Assembly (NCBI GenBank): GCA_007570785.1
Contig: ML660204.1
Span: 744,001 to 808,000 of the forward strand
Reading direction: 5' to 3'
DNA length: 64,000 nt
Source of the DNA: Antilocapra americana
Lineage: Eukaryota; Chordata; Mammalia; Artiodactyla; Antilocapridae
Program-made: the position numbers and the translations under genes
Shown: in pieces, positions 1-12,029 of the stretch
Layout of the letters: each line of letters begins with the position of its first letter
How positions within the stretch are numbered: the stretch's first letter is position 1
Notes under the pieces: generated by a model
What the model was told of the DNA's origin: nothing
What the model saw: only the letters and a program-made list of their open reading frames with translations
The model's database searches: none

Positions 1-366
1 GCCTGCAAAGTGATGAGTCTCGATTACTCAGTCCCTGTACCTGCAGATCTGCCTGGTCTATCTCTGACTCTTCAGAGGCTCCCCTTCTCTCAAGGACAGA
101 GCTTGAGGGCTCCGATAACCTCACTGTTGGCCATATTTCCCACGTTTCTCTGGCCTGTCCCCATGAGCCCACATGCCTCTTTGTGCCTTTTTTCCAGAGG
201 TCCTTCACCCCTGGAATTTCCTCTCCCCTGGACCCCTCTTTCTTCTCATACATGACAGATCTCTGTTCATCACCTCTCATCCTTCCCCATTCCACTCCAA
301 AATAGGATCTTGCAAGCTTCCTCTTTCAGCTCAGTTTTGTCTCAGCCTTGCACAAAGGGAAATGTT

Positions 367-425
367 ATATGTGCTGGCACCTAAGAGGAGAATGTGAACT
401 GTACTTCTAATAATTAAAACCAAGT
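367..425 (+). repeat. Direct repeat copy 1 (partner 612-670)
   Basis: Begins ATATGTGCTGGCACCTAAG and matches 612-670 at about nine bases in ten, with two single-base length differences. Confidence 0.85.
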
Positions 426-426
426 A

Positions 427-610
427 AGTAAGTGCTAGTCGCTCAGTCGTATCCAACTCTGAGACCCATGGACTGTAGCCCATCAGGCTCCTCTGTCCAT
501 TGACTTCTCCAAGAAACAATACTGGAGTGGGTAGTCACTGCCTTCTCCAGAGAATCTACCCAATCCAGGAATTGAACCTGGGTCTCCTGTATTGCAGTCA
601 GATTCTTTAT
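427..610 (-). repeat. BovA-type SINE flanked by long direct repeats
   Basis: The sequence reads GCTCAGTCGTATCCAACTC through to GGGTCTCCTGTATTGCAG, the antisense BovA unit. It is bracketed by imperfect 58-59 bp direct repeats at 367-425 and 612-670, far longer than a normal target-site duplication. Confidence 0.85.
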
Positions 611-611
611 C

Positions 612-670
612 ATATGTGCTGACACCTAAGAGGAAAATGGAACTGCACTTCTAACAATTAAAACCAAAGT
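612..670 (+). repeat. Direct repeat copy 2 (partner 367-425)
   Basis: Begins ATATGTGCTGACACCTAAG; see copy 1. The SINE lies exactly between the copies. Confidence 0.85.
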
Positions 671-680
671 CCCCCTTTAA

Positions 681-905
681 AGGGCCTCCTAGGTGGCGCT
701 AGTGGTAAAGAACTCATCTACCAATGCAGGAGGCATAAGAGATAGCAAGTTTGATTCCTGGGTCAGGAAGATCCTCTGGAGGAGGAAATGACAACCCACT
801 CCAGTATTCTTGCCTGGAGAATCCCATGGACAGAGGAAACTGGTGGGCTACAGTGCATAGTGTCTCAAAGAGTCAGACACAACTGAAGCGACTTAGCATG
901 CACAC
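681..905 (+). repeat. Bov-tA SINE
   Basis: A tRNA-Glu-like head (GGTGGCGCTAGTGGTAAAGA) is joined to a BovA body (AACCCACTCCAGTATTCTTG, GAGTCAGACACAACTGA). Confidence 0.85.
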
Positions 906-1091
906 ACACCTTCTTTAAAACCTTGGAACTTACCTTAACCATCCTTATCAAAAATTACCTTCACCGGCAGAGCTTGGAACCGTTTATGGAAGCCCAGGAG
1001 AGGCCTTCATGACAATTTATTTATTTATTTATTGCATTTATTTAGCACTGCATATTCATTTTTAAATATTTGTTTTTATTTATTGTTTATC

Positions 1092-1220
1092 CCTAGGTTG
1101 GGAAGATCCCCTGCAGAAAAGAAAGGCTACCCACTCCAGTGTTCTGGTCTGGAGAATTCCATGGACTGTATAGTCCATGGGGTTGCAAAGAGTCAGACAC
1201 CACTGAGTGACTTTCACTTA
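1092..1220 (+). repeat. BovA fragment between TTTA-rich tracts
   Basis: Contains CTACCCACTCCAGTGTTCTG and GGTTGCAAAGAGTCAGACAC; the tRNA-like head is missing. Confidence 0.75.
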
Positions 1221-1529
1221 CTTATTATAAATTATTTATTTATTTATTTGGTGTTTCCTTATGCCAAGCACTGTGGTAAACACTTTACAGCCTATCTTTT
1301 CCCATATCTACATCTTTAGGAGGTGGAAACTATTATGATCTCCATGTTACAGATGAGAACTGAGATTTCAAATCATTACCCAGTAAGAGGCAGAGTCAGA
1401 GTCAGTCTGTTCTAATCCAGTTTCAAAACCCATGACTTTGGTGTCTCTGGGCCCACAACCTGGTAGACTGTAGGAGCATCTGGCTACAGTTGTGTTTTAT
1501 CTGGTCTGCTACATATTTTAAAAAACAGA

Positions 1530-1875
1530 GAGGGCTCCCCTGGTGGCTCAGTGGTAAAGAATCCGCCTGCCAATGCAGGAGACATGGATTGGATCCTTGG
1601 TCTGGGAAGATCCCACATGCTGTGGAGCAACTAAGCTCATGCGCCAGTTACTGAACCTGTGCTCTAGAGCCAAGAAGCCACAACTACTGAGGCCCTGTGC
1701 TGCAACTATGGGAGCCCACGTGCCCTAGAGTCCACGCTCTGCAACAAGGGAGGCCACTGCAATGAGAAGCCCGCACCCCACACCTAGGGAGTGGCCCTGC
1801 TCTCCACAACCACAAAGTTTTCACAGCAATGAAGACTCAGCACAACCAAAAATAAATAAATAAATACAAATAAAA
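1530..1875 (+). repeat. CHR-type SINE
   Basis: CTCCCCTGGTGGCTCAGTGG is followed by runs of the 'gagcaactaagc ... ctactgagg' type and ends in (AAAT)n. Confidence 0.8.
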
Positions 1876-1971
1876 ATTTACAAAACTAGAGAATTGGCCC
1901 AATCCCCAACATTTAAAAACTAGCAGATTTCTCCTATCCGTTGGAATTTTCAGCTTCTCTTGAAATATCCA

Positions 1972-2097
1972 AGGAATTCCCTGGTGGTCGAATGGTTAGG
2001 ATCTCTCTCACTGCCAAGGCCTTGGGTTCCATCCCTGGTAGGGGAACTAAAATCCCACAAGTCATGAAGTGTGTGGCAAAAAAAATAATAATAATTC
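1972..2097 (+). repeat. tRNA-derived SINE, short form
   Basis: Starts GGAATTCCCTGGTGGTCGAA, passes through GGTTCCATCCCTGGTAGGGG and ends in an A-rich AAT tail. Confidence 0.75.
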
Positions 2098-2231
2098 CTA
2101 AGACTTGGCCACACTGTCTGGGTTCCCACATGGCAATAATTGGCTGGGGGCAGTAGCAATAGGCCCTCTTAAACAGAAGGTGTGCATTCCACTTTGCCAT
2201 TGGCTCCCTGGTCCCTTGCAGACCTAACTAA

Positions 2232-2365
2232 TTTTTTAAAAGATTTCTTTGGCTGTGCCACATGACACATGGGATCTTAGTTCCCTGACCTGGCACAGGG
2301 ATTGAACCTGTACCCTCTGCACTGGAAACACAGAGTCTTAACCACTGTACTGCCAGGGAAATCCC
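2232..2365 (-). repeat. tRNA-derived SINE, antisense
   Basis: Poly-T start, then TTTGGCTGTGCCACATG, GGGATTGAACCTGTACCC and CTGCCAGGGAAATCCC: the antisense form of the short SINE. Confidence 0.75.
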
Positions 2366-3152
2366 ATTTATTTTCTTTGACTTGCTGGCCTTCAGAAGCA
2401 TGTGAGTTTGTGACTCCTGGGTCCACAATTTCTGATAGTTATAGTTTCCTTGCAATGTAAGGAGTTCCCCATCACTGGAGATGTGCATACTGACATTTAG
2501 TGCAGGTTCTGGAAAGAGATTGCAAGAGTAACTGGGATCAGATAGCATATATAATCCTCTCCAGCCCTGCAATGCCAAATATTTACTTAAGGCTACAGCA
2601 TGTATTGTCAAGAACTAACTTCCCTCTGATCTCAACTTACTGTTTCAACCTTTCCTTCCCTTTACCTTGGATTCTTGATCTATTTATATATTTTAATCAT
2701 ATGATTATGCTGTATGAATTCTGGTAAGCTTCCTCAAATCCTTTTTGGAACAAGGCGTGGGGAACAAATAAATCCAGACATAAATATTTACATAAAGGGC
2801 TTGGTTCCAGATACGGAAAAGAAAAAAGAGAAAAAAGAACTATAAGTTGTAACAGCCAAGGTATCTTAGTTTCCCTGAGATGCTTGGGCTCAAAAACATA
2901 AAGGACCTAGAGAATGGGATGTAGCAGCTGAATGAGCATGAGGCTAGGTGGTCTCAACTGATTGTCCCAGAAAATGAAGCCTCAGTGCTTTATCACCTAT
3001 TCTTTATTTAAAATAGATTTTAAAATTATATAACTAATTATGGAAGATTTTTTTAAAAAGGCTTCAGGTTCCTTAACATTTCTCCCATGGAGAGAGAATC
3101 TATGTGTTCTTTCCTTGAATCTGAGTGGGCTTGTGGCTGATTTAACCAATGT

Positions 3153-3357
3153 GCTGTGCTTAGTCACTCAGTTGTGTCCGACTCTTGGCAATCCCATGGA
3201 CTGTAGCCCATCAGGCCCCTCTGTCCATGGTATTCTCCAGGCAAGAATACTGGAGTGGGTTGCCATTCCTTTCTCCAGGGAATCTTCCCAACCCAGGGAT
3301 CGAACTCAGGTCTCCCACATTGCAGGCAGATGCTTTACCATTTGAGCCACCAGGGAA
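3153..3357 (-). repeat. BovA SINE, antisense
   Basis: CTTAGTCACTCAGTTGTGTC to GAGCCACCAGGGAAGA. Inserted in the LTR described above. Confidence 0.85.
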
Positions 3358-3359
3358 GA

Positions 3360-3680
3360 AAGATGGTACAGATGATCTTATTTGAAAAGCAGAAATAGAG
3401 ACACAGACACACAGAACAACAGTGTGGACACCAAGAGGGGAAAGGGAGGAGGGATGGATTGGGAAATCGGGACTGACATATGTTCACTACTAGGTGTTAA
3501 AATAATGAGAACCTACTGTATAGCTCAGGGAACTCTACTCAGTACTCTGTAGTGACCTACATGAGAAAGGAATCTGAAAAGAGGGGACATACATGTAAGT
3601 ATGGCTGGTTCACTTTGCTGTACAGTAGAAACTAACACGACATTGTAAAGCAACTATGCTCCAATAAATATTAATTTTAC
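3360..3680 (+). repeat. L1 3' end fragment
   Basis: Contains ACTGTATAGCTCAGGGAACTC and GGTTCACTTTGCTGTACAG and ends near CCAATAAATATTAATTTT, the artiodactyl L1 3' end. Confidence 0.65.
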
Positions 3681-4950
3681 AAAAAGTAGCCTTATGGAAA
3701 TACCTACCTGGGGAATAACTGAAGCCTCCTGCCAACAGTCAGTGAGGAACTGAGGCTTCCTGCCTGCAGCCATGTGAATGCCCCAACTTGGAAGGAGACC
3801 CTCCAGCCCCGGTCAGGCTTTCAGACAGCTACAGCCAAGGATGACTTCTTGACTATAACTTCATGAGCCAGAACCACTCAGCTAAGCTGATGCTAGATTC
3901 CTGTCTCTCAGAAATTGGGTGAGGCGATAAATGCCTATTATTTTCTTTCACCTGCTGAGTTTCAGGGTCCATTCATTCACACCAACAGATGCCTAGTACA
4001 CAAGGTTCAAACTTTTTAAACATACGAAAGAGGATATAGCAAAAGCTCTTTGTCACTCCTATCTCTAAACACCTGGTCCCCCATCCTCTCCCACCTCCCC
4101 CAGCTAACTTACAGAAAGCCCTTGGGAAATGTTAGGTTTATTATCTGGGATACAGAAGCGGATACCCTTGGCTCCTCTTATAGATTATCTGACTGAAGAT
4201 AGGCTGTAGCAATATGGCATTCCCTTTCCAAGCTATAAAGTCATGCCTTTCTCTCTGCACAGGAACTGGGCCTTTTCAGCCCTGATGCCACCTTTCCCTG
4301 CCACGGCCTCGATCTCCCACAAGCATCCCCACATCCTGTCTCAAGTGTGAGGGTGGGGGATTCCCCTCCTTGCACACCAGTGGAAAACATTGGTGTGAAA
4401 GACATGAGTCTTTTTCTTTGACCCACAGAAATCAGAAATCAAACCACACACCTCCCAACACACAGTCCCAGCCTGGTCCCTAGCCTTCTCTCCAAGGTGT
4501 CCACTCTTTATTCTGCCCCAGCCTTATAGCCTCACCCCAGACTTCCTAGTCTGTTCTTTTGACCTCCCAAGACATTGCTCATGCCAATCCTTCTTCCTCA
4601 AATGCTCTGCTCCCAACCTACCCTTTTGAAAATAGCCACCTCTCTCTGTGAAGCTTCCCCAGACATCCTCACGTGCCTCCTTGCTTCCAACCTGGACCCT
4701 GTCCGCCATTGTCCACTTGACAGCTAGGGGGATTGATGCAAGACCTGAGGTGGTGCTTCCATTTCTCGCAAGATGGAGAAGCAGTCTCCACCCTGCCTCT
4801 GCTGCTGAATGCAGCTCCACACCCTGGACAGGGGCAACAAGCAGCTCTTGAGAGTTCAGAAAAGTCAGCAGTAGAAGGCAGCTTGGGGAAGAGAGCAATT
4901 CAAGGATCACCAATCTGGCAGTGAGTTTACATGTCTTTTTCAACTGAAGT

Positions 4951-5103
4951 ATATGTATTTTATTTATTTTATTTTTACTTATTTGGCTGTGCCAGGTCTT
5001 AGTTATGGCATGTAGGATCTAGCTCCCTGACCAGGGTTTGAACTCGGGTCCCCCTACATTGGGAGCTCCACGTATTAGCAACTGGACCACCAGGAAAGTC
5101 CCC
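4951..5103 (-). repeat. tRNA-derived SINE, antisense
   Basis: Poly-T/TTTA start, GGCTGTGCCAGGTCTTAG, then CAACTGGACCACCAGGAAAGT. Confidence 0.75.
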
Positions 5104-5754
5104 ACATGTTTTGCTTTTTCCCTCTGGTATTCCTTGGGTTGTCTCAATGCACTCAGAAAGACCAGGGTAGGGGCGTGGGGAGATCCTTATTTCCGTCCTT
5201 TCCTCTGTTCTTGTGTGTCCTCATCCCCAGGCCATCTGTGGTGGCACAGGTTGTGGCAGGTGCCTCCGGGAGCCTCAAATGATGAGGAAGGAAAACTTTC
5301 CTCTCTAACTGGAGGAGCTGTGGTCCTGAGTGGGGTGAACCACTACTGATTTGTCCCCTACTTGAGCGCAGTCGTGGGAAATGCACGTCAGAGTCGGGTA
5401 AATAAAGCCCCAGGGAGCCAGAAAGTCCCCGGGGGAGAGCAGGGAGGCAGGAGTTTGGGATAGTGACCCCATAAAGTTATCTGTGAACTTCTGGTCTCAC
5501 CCACTGCACATAAGTAGATCTCTCTTAAGCAGCTCCCCACAGACTTTGAGAACTGAATCATGAGCGAGGTTGCTGCCCAAGGCCGATAAGTAGCCCACAC
5601 ATAGAGTAGATGCACATAGAGCCAGAGAGAGTTTGAAAACAGGACTGACAATGGAACCAAAACCCACAGAAGGCAGGAGTTGAACCCACTTTGCCAGTTG
5701 CCTGCTAAGACATAACGATCCATATTCTCCGTGCGATTTAAGTGAGATTAAAGG

Positions 5755-6120
5755 CTATTAACATAATAATCAAAATGTCCAGGATAAACTGCCCACAATA
5801 CAAAGAAGTAGAACATCTCTACTAGCATGGGAAAGTCGATGAAAGGATGCCAACAGCTAGATGCTGGAATGATCTAAAGACCTTTAAGCAGCTATTACAA
5901 AAATATCCCAAGGAGAAAATGGGGAGTTAACGTTTAATGGGTATGGAGTTTTAATTCGGAAAGAAGAAGTTCTGGTGATGTGTGAGTAGTGACAGTTATA
6001 CAACAATATGAGTGTACATAATGCCCTGAACTGTAAACTTAAATTTTGTTAAAGCAGTAAATCTTATGTATGTTTTACCACAACTTCAAAAAACACTCCA
6101 TGAGGTAAGGATAAAGATTC
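5755..6120 (+). repeat. Old L1 3' fragment
   Basis: Late L1 sequence, e.g. GTGTACATAATGCCCTGAAC and TGTAAACTTAAATTTTGTTA. Family not resolved. Confidence 0.5.
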
Positions 6121-6207
6121 TAGCTTTCTCTAGCTTTTCATAAAAGAATATTCCAAATGGAAATTTTAGAAGTGGAACATACAATAACTGATATTAAAAA
6201 CTCAATG

Positions 6208-6515
6208 GAGGGCTTCCCTGGTGGTCCAGTGAAGAATCAGCCTGCCAATGCAGGGAACATGGGTTTGATCCCTGGTCTGGGAGGATCCCACATGCTGGGG
6301 AGCAACTAAGCCCCTGAGCCACAACTATTGAGCCTGTGCTCTAAAGCTAGGGAGCCGCAACTACTGAGGCCTGTGAGCCTAGAGCCTGTGCTCCACAGCA
6401 AGAGAAGTCAGAGCAGCCACCACTCTATGCAACTAGAGAAAGCCCACATGCAGAAATAAAGACCAAGCACAGCCGAAAATAAAATTAGTCAATTAAAATA
6501 AATAAATATTAAAAA
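6208..6515 (+). repeat. CHR-type SINE
   Basis: GGGCTTCCCTGGTGGTCCAG head, repeated 'actgagcc' units, AATAAATA tail. Confidence 0.8.
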
Positions 6516-6559
6516 AAAACCCAACTCAGTGGATAGGCTAAACAGTAGAATGGAGATAG

Positions 6560-7335
6560 CACGGTGAACTTGAGGACAGATCAATAGAAATTACCCAATC
6601 TGAACAACGGAAAAAAATAAACATGGTCCATGAGGCCTATAGTACAGTATCAAAAGGTCAGCAGAGTAGTGGAAGGATGGGAGAAGGAGTACAGTGCATG
6701 AGTGTTTACAACCCTTCATTCATAATCCACTCCCCAATTGGAAATAACCCTTCTGTGGATAAATCAGTAAAGAAGCTGTGATATATCCTCACGAAGCTCA
6801 GCAATGCAAAGCAATGAGCTATTTGATACCTGCAACTGGGCTTCCCAGGTGGTTCAGTGATAAAGAATCTGCCTGCTAATGTAGGAGACATAGGTTCAAT
6901 CCTTGGGTTGGGAAGAACCCTAGAAGAAGGAAATGGCACCCACTCCGATATTCTTGCCTGGGAAATTCCACGGACAGAGGAGCCTAGCTGACTATGGTCT
7001 ACAGGGTTGCAAGAGAGTTGGACATGACTTATTGAGTAAACAACCTGTAATCCTAGATGACTCTAAGGGACACTATTGTGGGTGAAAGAAGCCAGTTTCA
7101 GAGGTTGACGTACTACTGCATGATGCCATTTATGACATTCTCAAAGACAAAACAATGGTGATAGATCAGCGGTTACCGCAGGTTAAGAGTGGGGAGAGTG
7201 TGTCACTACAAAGGGAAACTGGAGGGCTTTTAGAAAGATGATGGAACTGTTCTGTATCCTGTTTGTGGTGGTGGTTACGCAAATGTGCACGTGTTAAAAT
7301 TCATAGAACTATACACCAAAAAAAAAATTTTTTTT
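6560..7335 (+). repeat. Old L1 3' part interrupted by a Bov-tA
   Basis: L1-like text on both sides of a Bov-tA at 6838-7044, ending in ATAGAACTATACACCAAAAA. The SINE is therefore younger. Confidence 0.55.
6838..7044 (+). repeat. Bov-tA SINE
   Basis: GGGCTTCCCAGGTGGTTCAG head and a BovA body ending near GTTGGACATGACTTATTGAG. Confidence 0.85.
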
Positions 7336-7374
7336 CACCTCGTTAATTAAAATGAAACAAAAATCTTGCAGTAG

Positions 7375-7860
7375 TCAGTCTCAAGGTGGCCTACGGAGAT
7401 CCTCACCTCCTTGTATTCATGGCCTGTGCAGTCCCATGGAATAGGGTTGGCCCATGGGTCCAATAAAAATGGTAGCGGCGACAGCAAATGACTTCTGAAG
7501 CTAAGTCATAAAAGACACTGCAGCTTCTATCTAGGTCTCTTGAATCATTCTCTCTGAAGAAAGCAAGCCACTACACTGTGAGGACAGCCGAGCAAGCCTG
7601 TGGAGAGGAGCTGAGCCACCAGCCACCAATGCCAACTTGCCAGTCACGGGAGTGGGTCATATTGAAGATGGACCCTCCAGCCATAGTCAAGCCTTCAGGT
7701 GAATGCAGCCCTGACCAATATCTCCTTGCAACCTTATGAGAGATCAGAACTGAACTGCTCAACCAAGTTGCTCCCAAATTGTTGACCCACAAAGAAATTA
7801 TGAGAGATAATATATGATTATTAATGCTTCAAAAGACTATATTTTGGGTTACTTGTTATG
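7375..7860 (+). mobile_element. MLT1-like (MaLR) LTR
   Basis: Contains GGACCCTCCAGCCATAGTCAA and an end resembling the MLT1 3' end (AAATTATGAGAGATAATATA, GGGTTACTTGTTATG). No coding remains. Confidence 0.5.
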
Positions 7861-8478
7861 TTGTTGTTCAGTAGCTCAGTTGTGTCTGACTCTTTGCAAC
7901 CCTATGGACTGCAGCACGCCAGGCTTCCCTGTCTTTCACCATCTCCCAGAGCTTGCTTAAACTCCAGGAGACAATTGAACTGGTGACCATTGAATTGGTG
8001 ATGCCATCCAACCATCTCATCCTCTGCCTTCTCCTCCTGCCCTCAGTCTCTCCTAGCATCTCCTTCTCCTCCTGCCCTCAATCTTTCCTAGCATAAGGGT
8101 CTTTTCCAGTGAGTCAGCTCTTCCTATCAGGTGGCCAAAGTATTAGAGCTTCAGCTTCAGCATCAGTCCTTCCAGTGAATAGTCAGGACTGATTTTGAAG
8201 GATTGACTGGTGTGATCTCCTTGCTGTCCAAGGGACTCTCAAGAGTCTTCTCAACACCTCAGTTGGAAAGCAGCAATTCTTTGATGCTCAGCCTTCTTTA
8301 TGGTCCAACTCTCACATCTGTACATGACTCCTGGAAAAACCACAGCTTTGACGAGACGGACTTTTGCTAGCAAAGTGATGTCTCTGCTTTTTAATATGCT
8401 GTCTAGGTTTGTCATAGTTTTTCTTTCAAGGAGCACGCATCTTTTAATTTCATGGCTGCAGTCATCATCCACAATAGG
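7861..8478 (-). mobile_element. BovB (RTE) LINE 3' end with RT-ORF tail
   Basis: The minus strand codes for a damaged end of the BovB reverse-transcriptase ORF (CSHEIKRCVLLERKTMTNLD, KAVVFPGVMYRCESWTIKKAE), followed by the 3' tail that also gave rise to BovA SINEs. It is a 5'-truncated, inactive copy. Confidence 0.85.
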
Positions 8479-8494
8479 TAATGATAGTCCTGAG

Positions 8495-8940
8495 ATATAG
8501 GTCAGATCCTGTCTCTCTTCTGCTCAAGACCTCCCAGTGGCTTCCCACATCACTGATGTAAAAGCCAGAGATGAGGCCCACTCAGATCTGATCCATGCCC
8601 CCCTCATACCTCACCCACTTCTCCTCCTTCCTATCCCTCAAACATGCCAGGCTAGCTTCCACTCCAGGACTTCTGTACTTGCTATTCTTTCTGAGCATAC
8701 CTGGAATGCTCTTTCTAAGTATGCATACACTCACTCACCCCCTGCAGGTCTCACGCAAATGCCACTTGAATACAAAGGTCTTCTCTGACCACCCCAGCCA
8801 CTCTCTTTCCCTCTACCCTAGTTCATTCTCCTTCATGGTTTTCATGACCTCCTCATACTTTATATACACATTTTTTTTTCCTATCTGTTTTGCTCCCCAT
8901 TACAAAGCAAGCTCCAGAGAGGAAGGACTCAATTTATAAT
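8495..8940 (+). repeat. L2 LINE 3' fragment
   Basis: CTCAAGACCTCCCAGTGGCTT, then CAGGACTTCTGTACTTGCTAT and AAGCAAGCTCCAGAGAGGAAG: the typical L2 3' order. Confidence 0.65.
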
Positions 8941-9140
8941 GGTTCAGTGGTTTAATTTGTATTCCCATTTTACAGATGAGAACACTGAGTCCCGGTGATT
9001 ACACACTAGATTAATATTAAAGATACTCTGTGCACCCAAGCCTTGGGACATCAGACCTAGTGCCTTTTCTAAAGAATCAACCAATCCAAAGTCCTCATTT
9101 TCTAGTTCAAGAGGAGACGAGAGTTCAGAGAGGGCTGGGA

Positions 9141-9319
9141 GGAGTTCCCTGGTAGTCAGGTGGCTAAGATTCCATGCTTCCAATGCAGGAGGCCTGAGTT
9201 CCTAATGCAGGGAACTAGATCCCACATGCTGCAACTAGTTTACATGCTGCGTCTCAAGATTCCGTGTGCCTCAACGAAGACCCAGCATGGTCAATAAAAT
9301 GTTTTTTTGTTTGTTTAGA
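9141..9319 (+). repeat. tRNA-derived SINE
   Basis: AGTTCCCTGGTAGTCAGGTG head, AACTAGATCCCACATGCTGC, poly-T-interrupted tail. Confidence 0.7.
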
Positions 9320-10426
9320 GAGAGAGGGCCGGGGATTTTCCTGCCACAAAGAAACAGTTCACTGTACCCTCCCATTATATCACTGGCCTAATATGGGCAG
9401 GAGTGGGGTCTCTCCCATTGGCGCATCTCCCCAATCGGCTGAGAGCTCAGCTCCTGTTCGCTCACCAGCAATGACTGGGAAAGATGGTCTCCTAGTGAGC
9501 TAACACAGCACCGAGACACAAAGGACAAAAGTCAAGAAAGCTTCCATCAGGTGGTGCTTGGTGAGGCTTCTTGAGCCCCAGTAAAGTTTAACCCCCATAT
9601 CTGGAGCCCTTACAATAGTTTCAAAACATTTCCGTGCCCTTTAGCATCTCTCTGGCAGCACCATGTCAGCTGCTGGTTCAGAAACCGAGCCTTAGAAAGA
9701 TGATTTTGCAATTTTGTGAAATAATACTATTATCGTCAAGCATCAACGATGTGCCAGGTACTCTGGTAATAGCAGTTATTTAAATTCTCATAATGACCCT
9801 ATGAAGTAGGATGAAGTTATATCATATATGGGTTCAACAAACTAGGGCAGAAAGAATAAATTTTGCCTTCATACTTTGGGACTTGCCTTTAAAGGAAGCT
9901 GAGACTCTACTGAAGACATTATTTCCATTTGACAGATGCAAACACTGAGTCTCAGATAGGCTAATAACTTGAATGAGCCACACAGCAGATAGTGGCTGAG
10001 TTGGGGTTCAAATCCAAATATCCTGGACTGTGTAGAGCCATCGTAATAGACCACCAGAACAGAAATCAAAGTGCCTGGACCCAAGATAAATGGCTTCTCC
10101 CTAAGCCACATCAAAAACCAATAAAGCCAGACAGTGTAGGCAACAGGCACCACGCCAGGGAGGATGAACTGGCACAAGCTGTTTGGAGGGCAATGTGGTC
10201 ATGCCAATCAAAATGACAAATGTGCACTTTCTCTTGACCCACCAATGTCACTGCTAGAAACCTATGCTACTGATGTATTTGCACATGTGGGAAATGGTAC
10301 CTGTTCCATGTTTTTCATTGCAGCCTCGTTTGTGATGCCTCAGAAAGGTTAAATGTCTCTTCCCCTGAGAGCCCCATTGGTCCTATTCTGAGGGTCTTTG
10401 GGCCTTCGTATAAAGATACAGCTGAG

Positions 10427-10612
10427 AGACTTCCTGGGTGGTTCAGTGGCTAAGACTCCTTGCTCCCAGTGCAGGGGGACTTGGGTTCAATCCCTGGTCA
10501 GGCAACTAGATTCCACACGCTGCAACTAAGAATCCACATGTCACAACTAGAGATCCTGAATGCCTCAGCTAAGACCTGATACAGCCAAATAAGAAAGAAT
10601 TTTTTTTTAAAT
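10427..10612 (+). repeat. tRNA-derived SINE
   Basis: CTTCCTGGGTGGTTCAGTGG head, GGGTTCAATCCCTGGTCAG, A-rich tail with an internal T run. Confidence 0.75.
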
Positions 10613-12029
10613 AAAGCTGGCTGCTCATGTACCATTTGCTACAATGGTGCTATTAGATTTTTTATAAAAAGGTAAAGCTGAGTGAGGGTTTCCTTACCTT
10701 GATCTTCATAATTCACAACACATCATTTACTTAATATTTTTCTCTAAATCATATCATTTTTTGTAACCTAAATAAGTTACTTAAAAGGAAATGTTAAATC
10801 ATATGTTATTGAAAACATACAAATGCAAAATATCCCCAAAATAAATATACTGAAAGCAAAACAGGGTTACTAAATTCTGGCTAGCTAATGTCTGATCCCC
10901 AGTCTGCCCTGTTAGGATGCATTAGCAGGTGGTAGAGTAGTTAACGACTGGCACTAAACTGAGACTTTCTCTTTGACATTCTTAACAGGAAGCACTGAGG
11001 AATTGCTAAAAAGAATCCTCTCCTTCTGCTAGTGCCCTGGACCTCCCAAACGATTTTGTATTCTGTTAAGAGAGGGGAAATAGCCCCACTCTGCAGAGAA
11101 TGAATGTGTCACCAGTTTTTTTTTAGAGGTGGCTCTTCAAAGAGGGATGGGGTGTCCTCCTAGGCTTCCCTCTTCCCATTGGGGTGGGATGAGTCATCGC
11201 GTGTGGGGAAGGAGTGAGTTTATAGGAAATGCCTTTTGTTCCTTCCCTTCCTGCTCTTTACCTGGTTGGGCTTGGCGTCCTGGGCTGATGATCCATAAAG
11301 GATTAGCTGTAAAAACAAAACAAACCTGCTTGTCCTTAAATAATGTTATTTCAAGGCAAAGGTCCCAACCTTGAAATAGAGTTTCAAACAAGAATCTGAA
11401 TTAATTCTGACAACATAACCCAGAGAGCAAGATTTGCCTTCAGGTTTTTTTCTGTTAACCCCACTAAGGACAAAGAGAAAACTAAGGAAAAGGAACTTCA
11501 TTTCCGAGCCAGGGAAGAATTATTATTTTTATCATTAAGCCTCTGTGAAGTGAACAGAACATGGAAATGAGAGCTCAGCTTTCTTTTACCCTGTATCCCA
11601 TTTCTCCTTCCTGTCCATTCTCCTCCATTCTTTTGGAGGGTCTGTGATGTATCAGGACAGCATTTCCCAGCTTTGGTTCCTTTGAACACAAGTTTCTCCA
11701 TTTCTGCCTAATCCACAACTCTCTCTAATGGTAGTTACTTAATTTTCAAACAGTGTAACTCATTGTTTTTCTTATGTAAGTTTGGCTCCATCCTAAAACA
11801 ATGAACTCTATTAAATCAAGGGCTGTATATATCTCCCTCAGTGCAAAATAAAGAGAAAAAAGTCAATGTTACAACACAAACTGAGCCTGACGGGGGACCT
11901 CGCAGAGCCACACCACTGACTATGCTTGGTGGAATTTTCAAGGCATGCCAGGCCTCAGGGAAGGCCCTCCATAAGTGCCTGTTGGCTGGCTGACCACAGT
12001 GCATCACAACCACAACCTTCTGACCAACG

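Larger units (their letters stand above)
3045..3990 (+). mobile_element. MLT1-like (MaLR) LTR, split by later insertions
   Basis: The part at 3045-3152 (TGAATCTGAGTGGGCTTGTG) and the part at 3685-3990 (CCTCCAGCCCCGGTCAGGC, then CAGAAATTGGGTGAGGCGATAAATG) read as neighbouring pieces of an old MLT1-type solo LTR. They are separated by a BovA (3153-3357) and an L1 3' end (3360-3680). No internal viral gene is present. Confidence 0.55.
1..12000. other. Repeat-rich intergenic DNA, no gene seen
   Basis: No exon of a known protein is recognised on either strand. In human the next gene beyond POFUT1 (KIF3B) is tens of kb away, which agrees with an empty stretch. The notable contents are SINEs, an MLT1-type LTR, old L1 ends, a BovB 3' end and an L2, listed separately. 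Open frames here are short and lie mostly in SINEs. Confidence 0.7.

Noticed and set aside
681..760. tRNA-Glu-like sequence
   Set aside because: It is the head of a Bov-tA SINE, with mutated tRNA structure, as in all other copies in the window.
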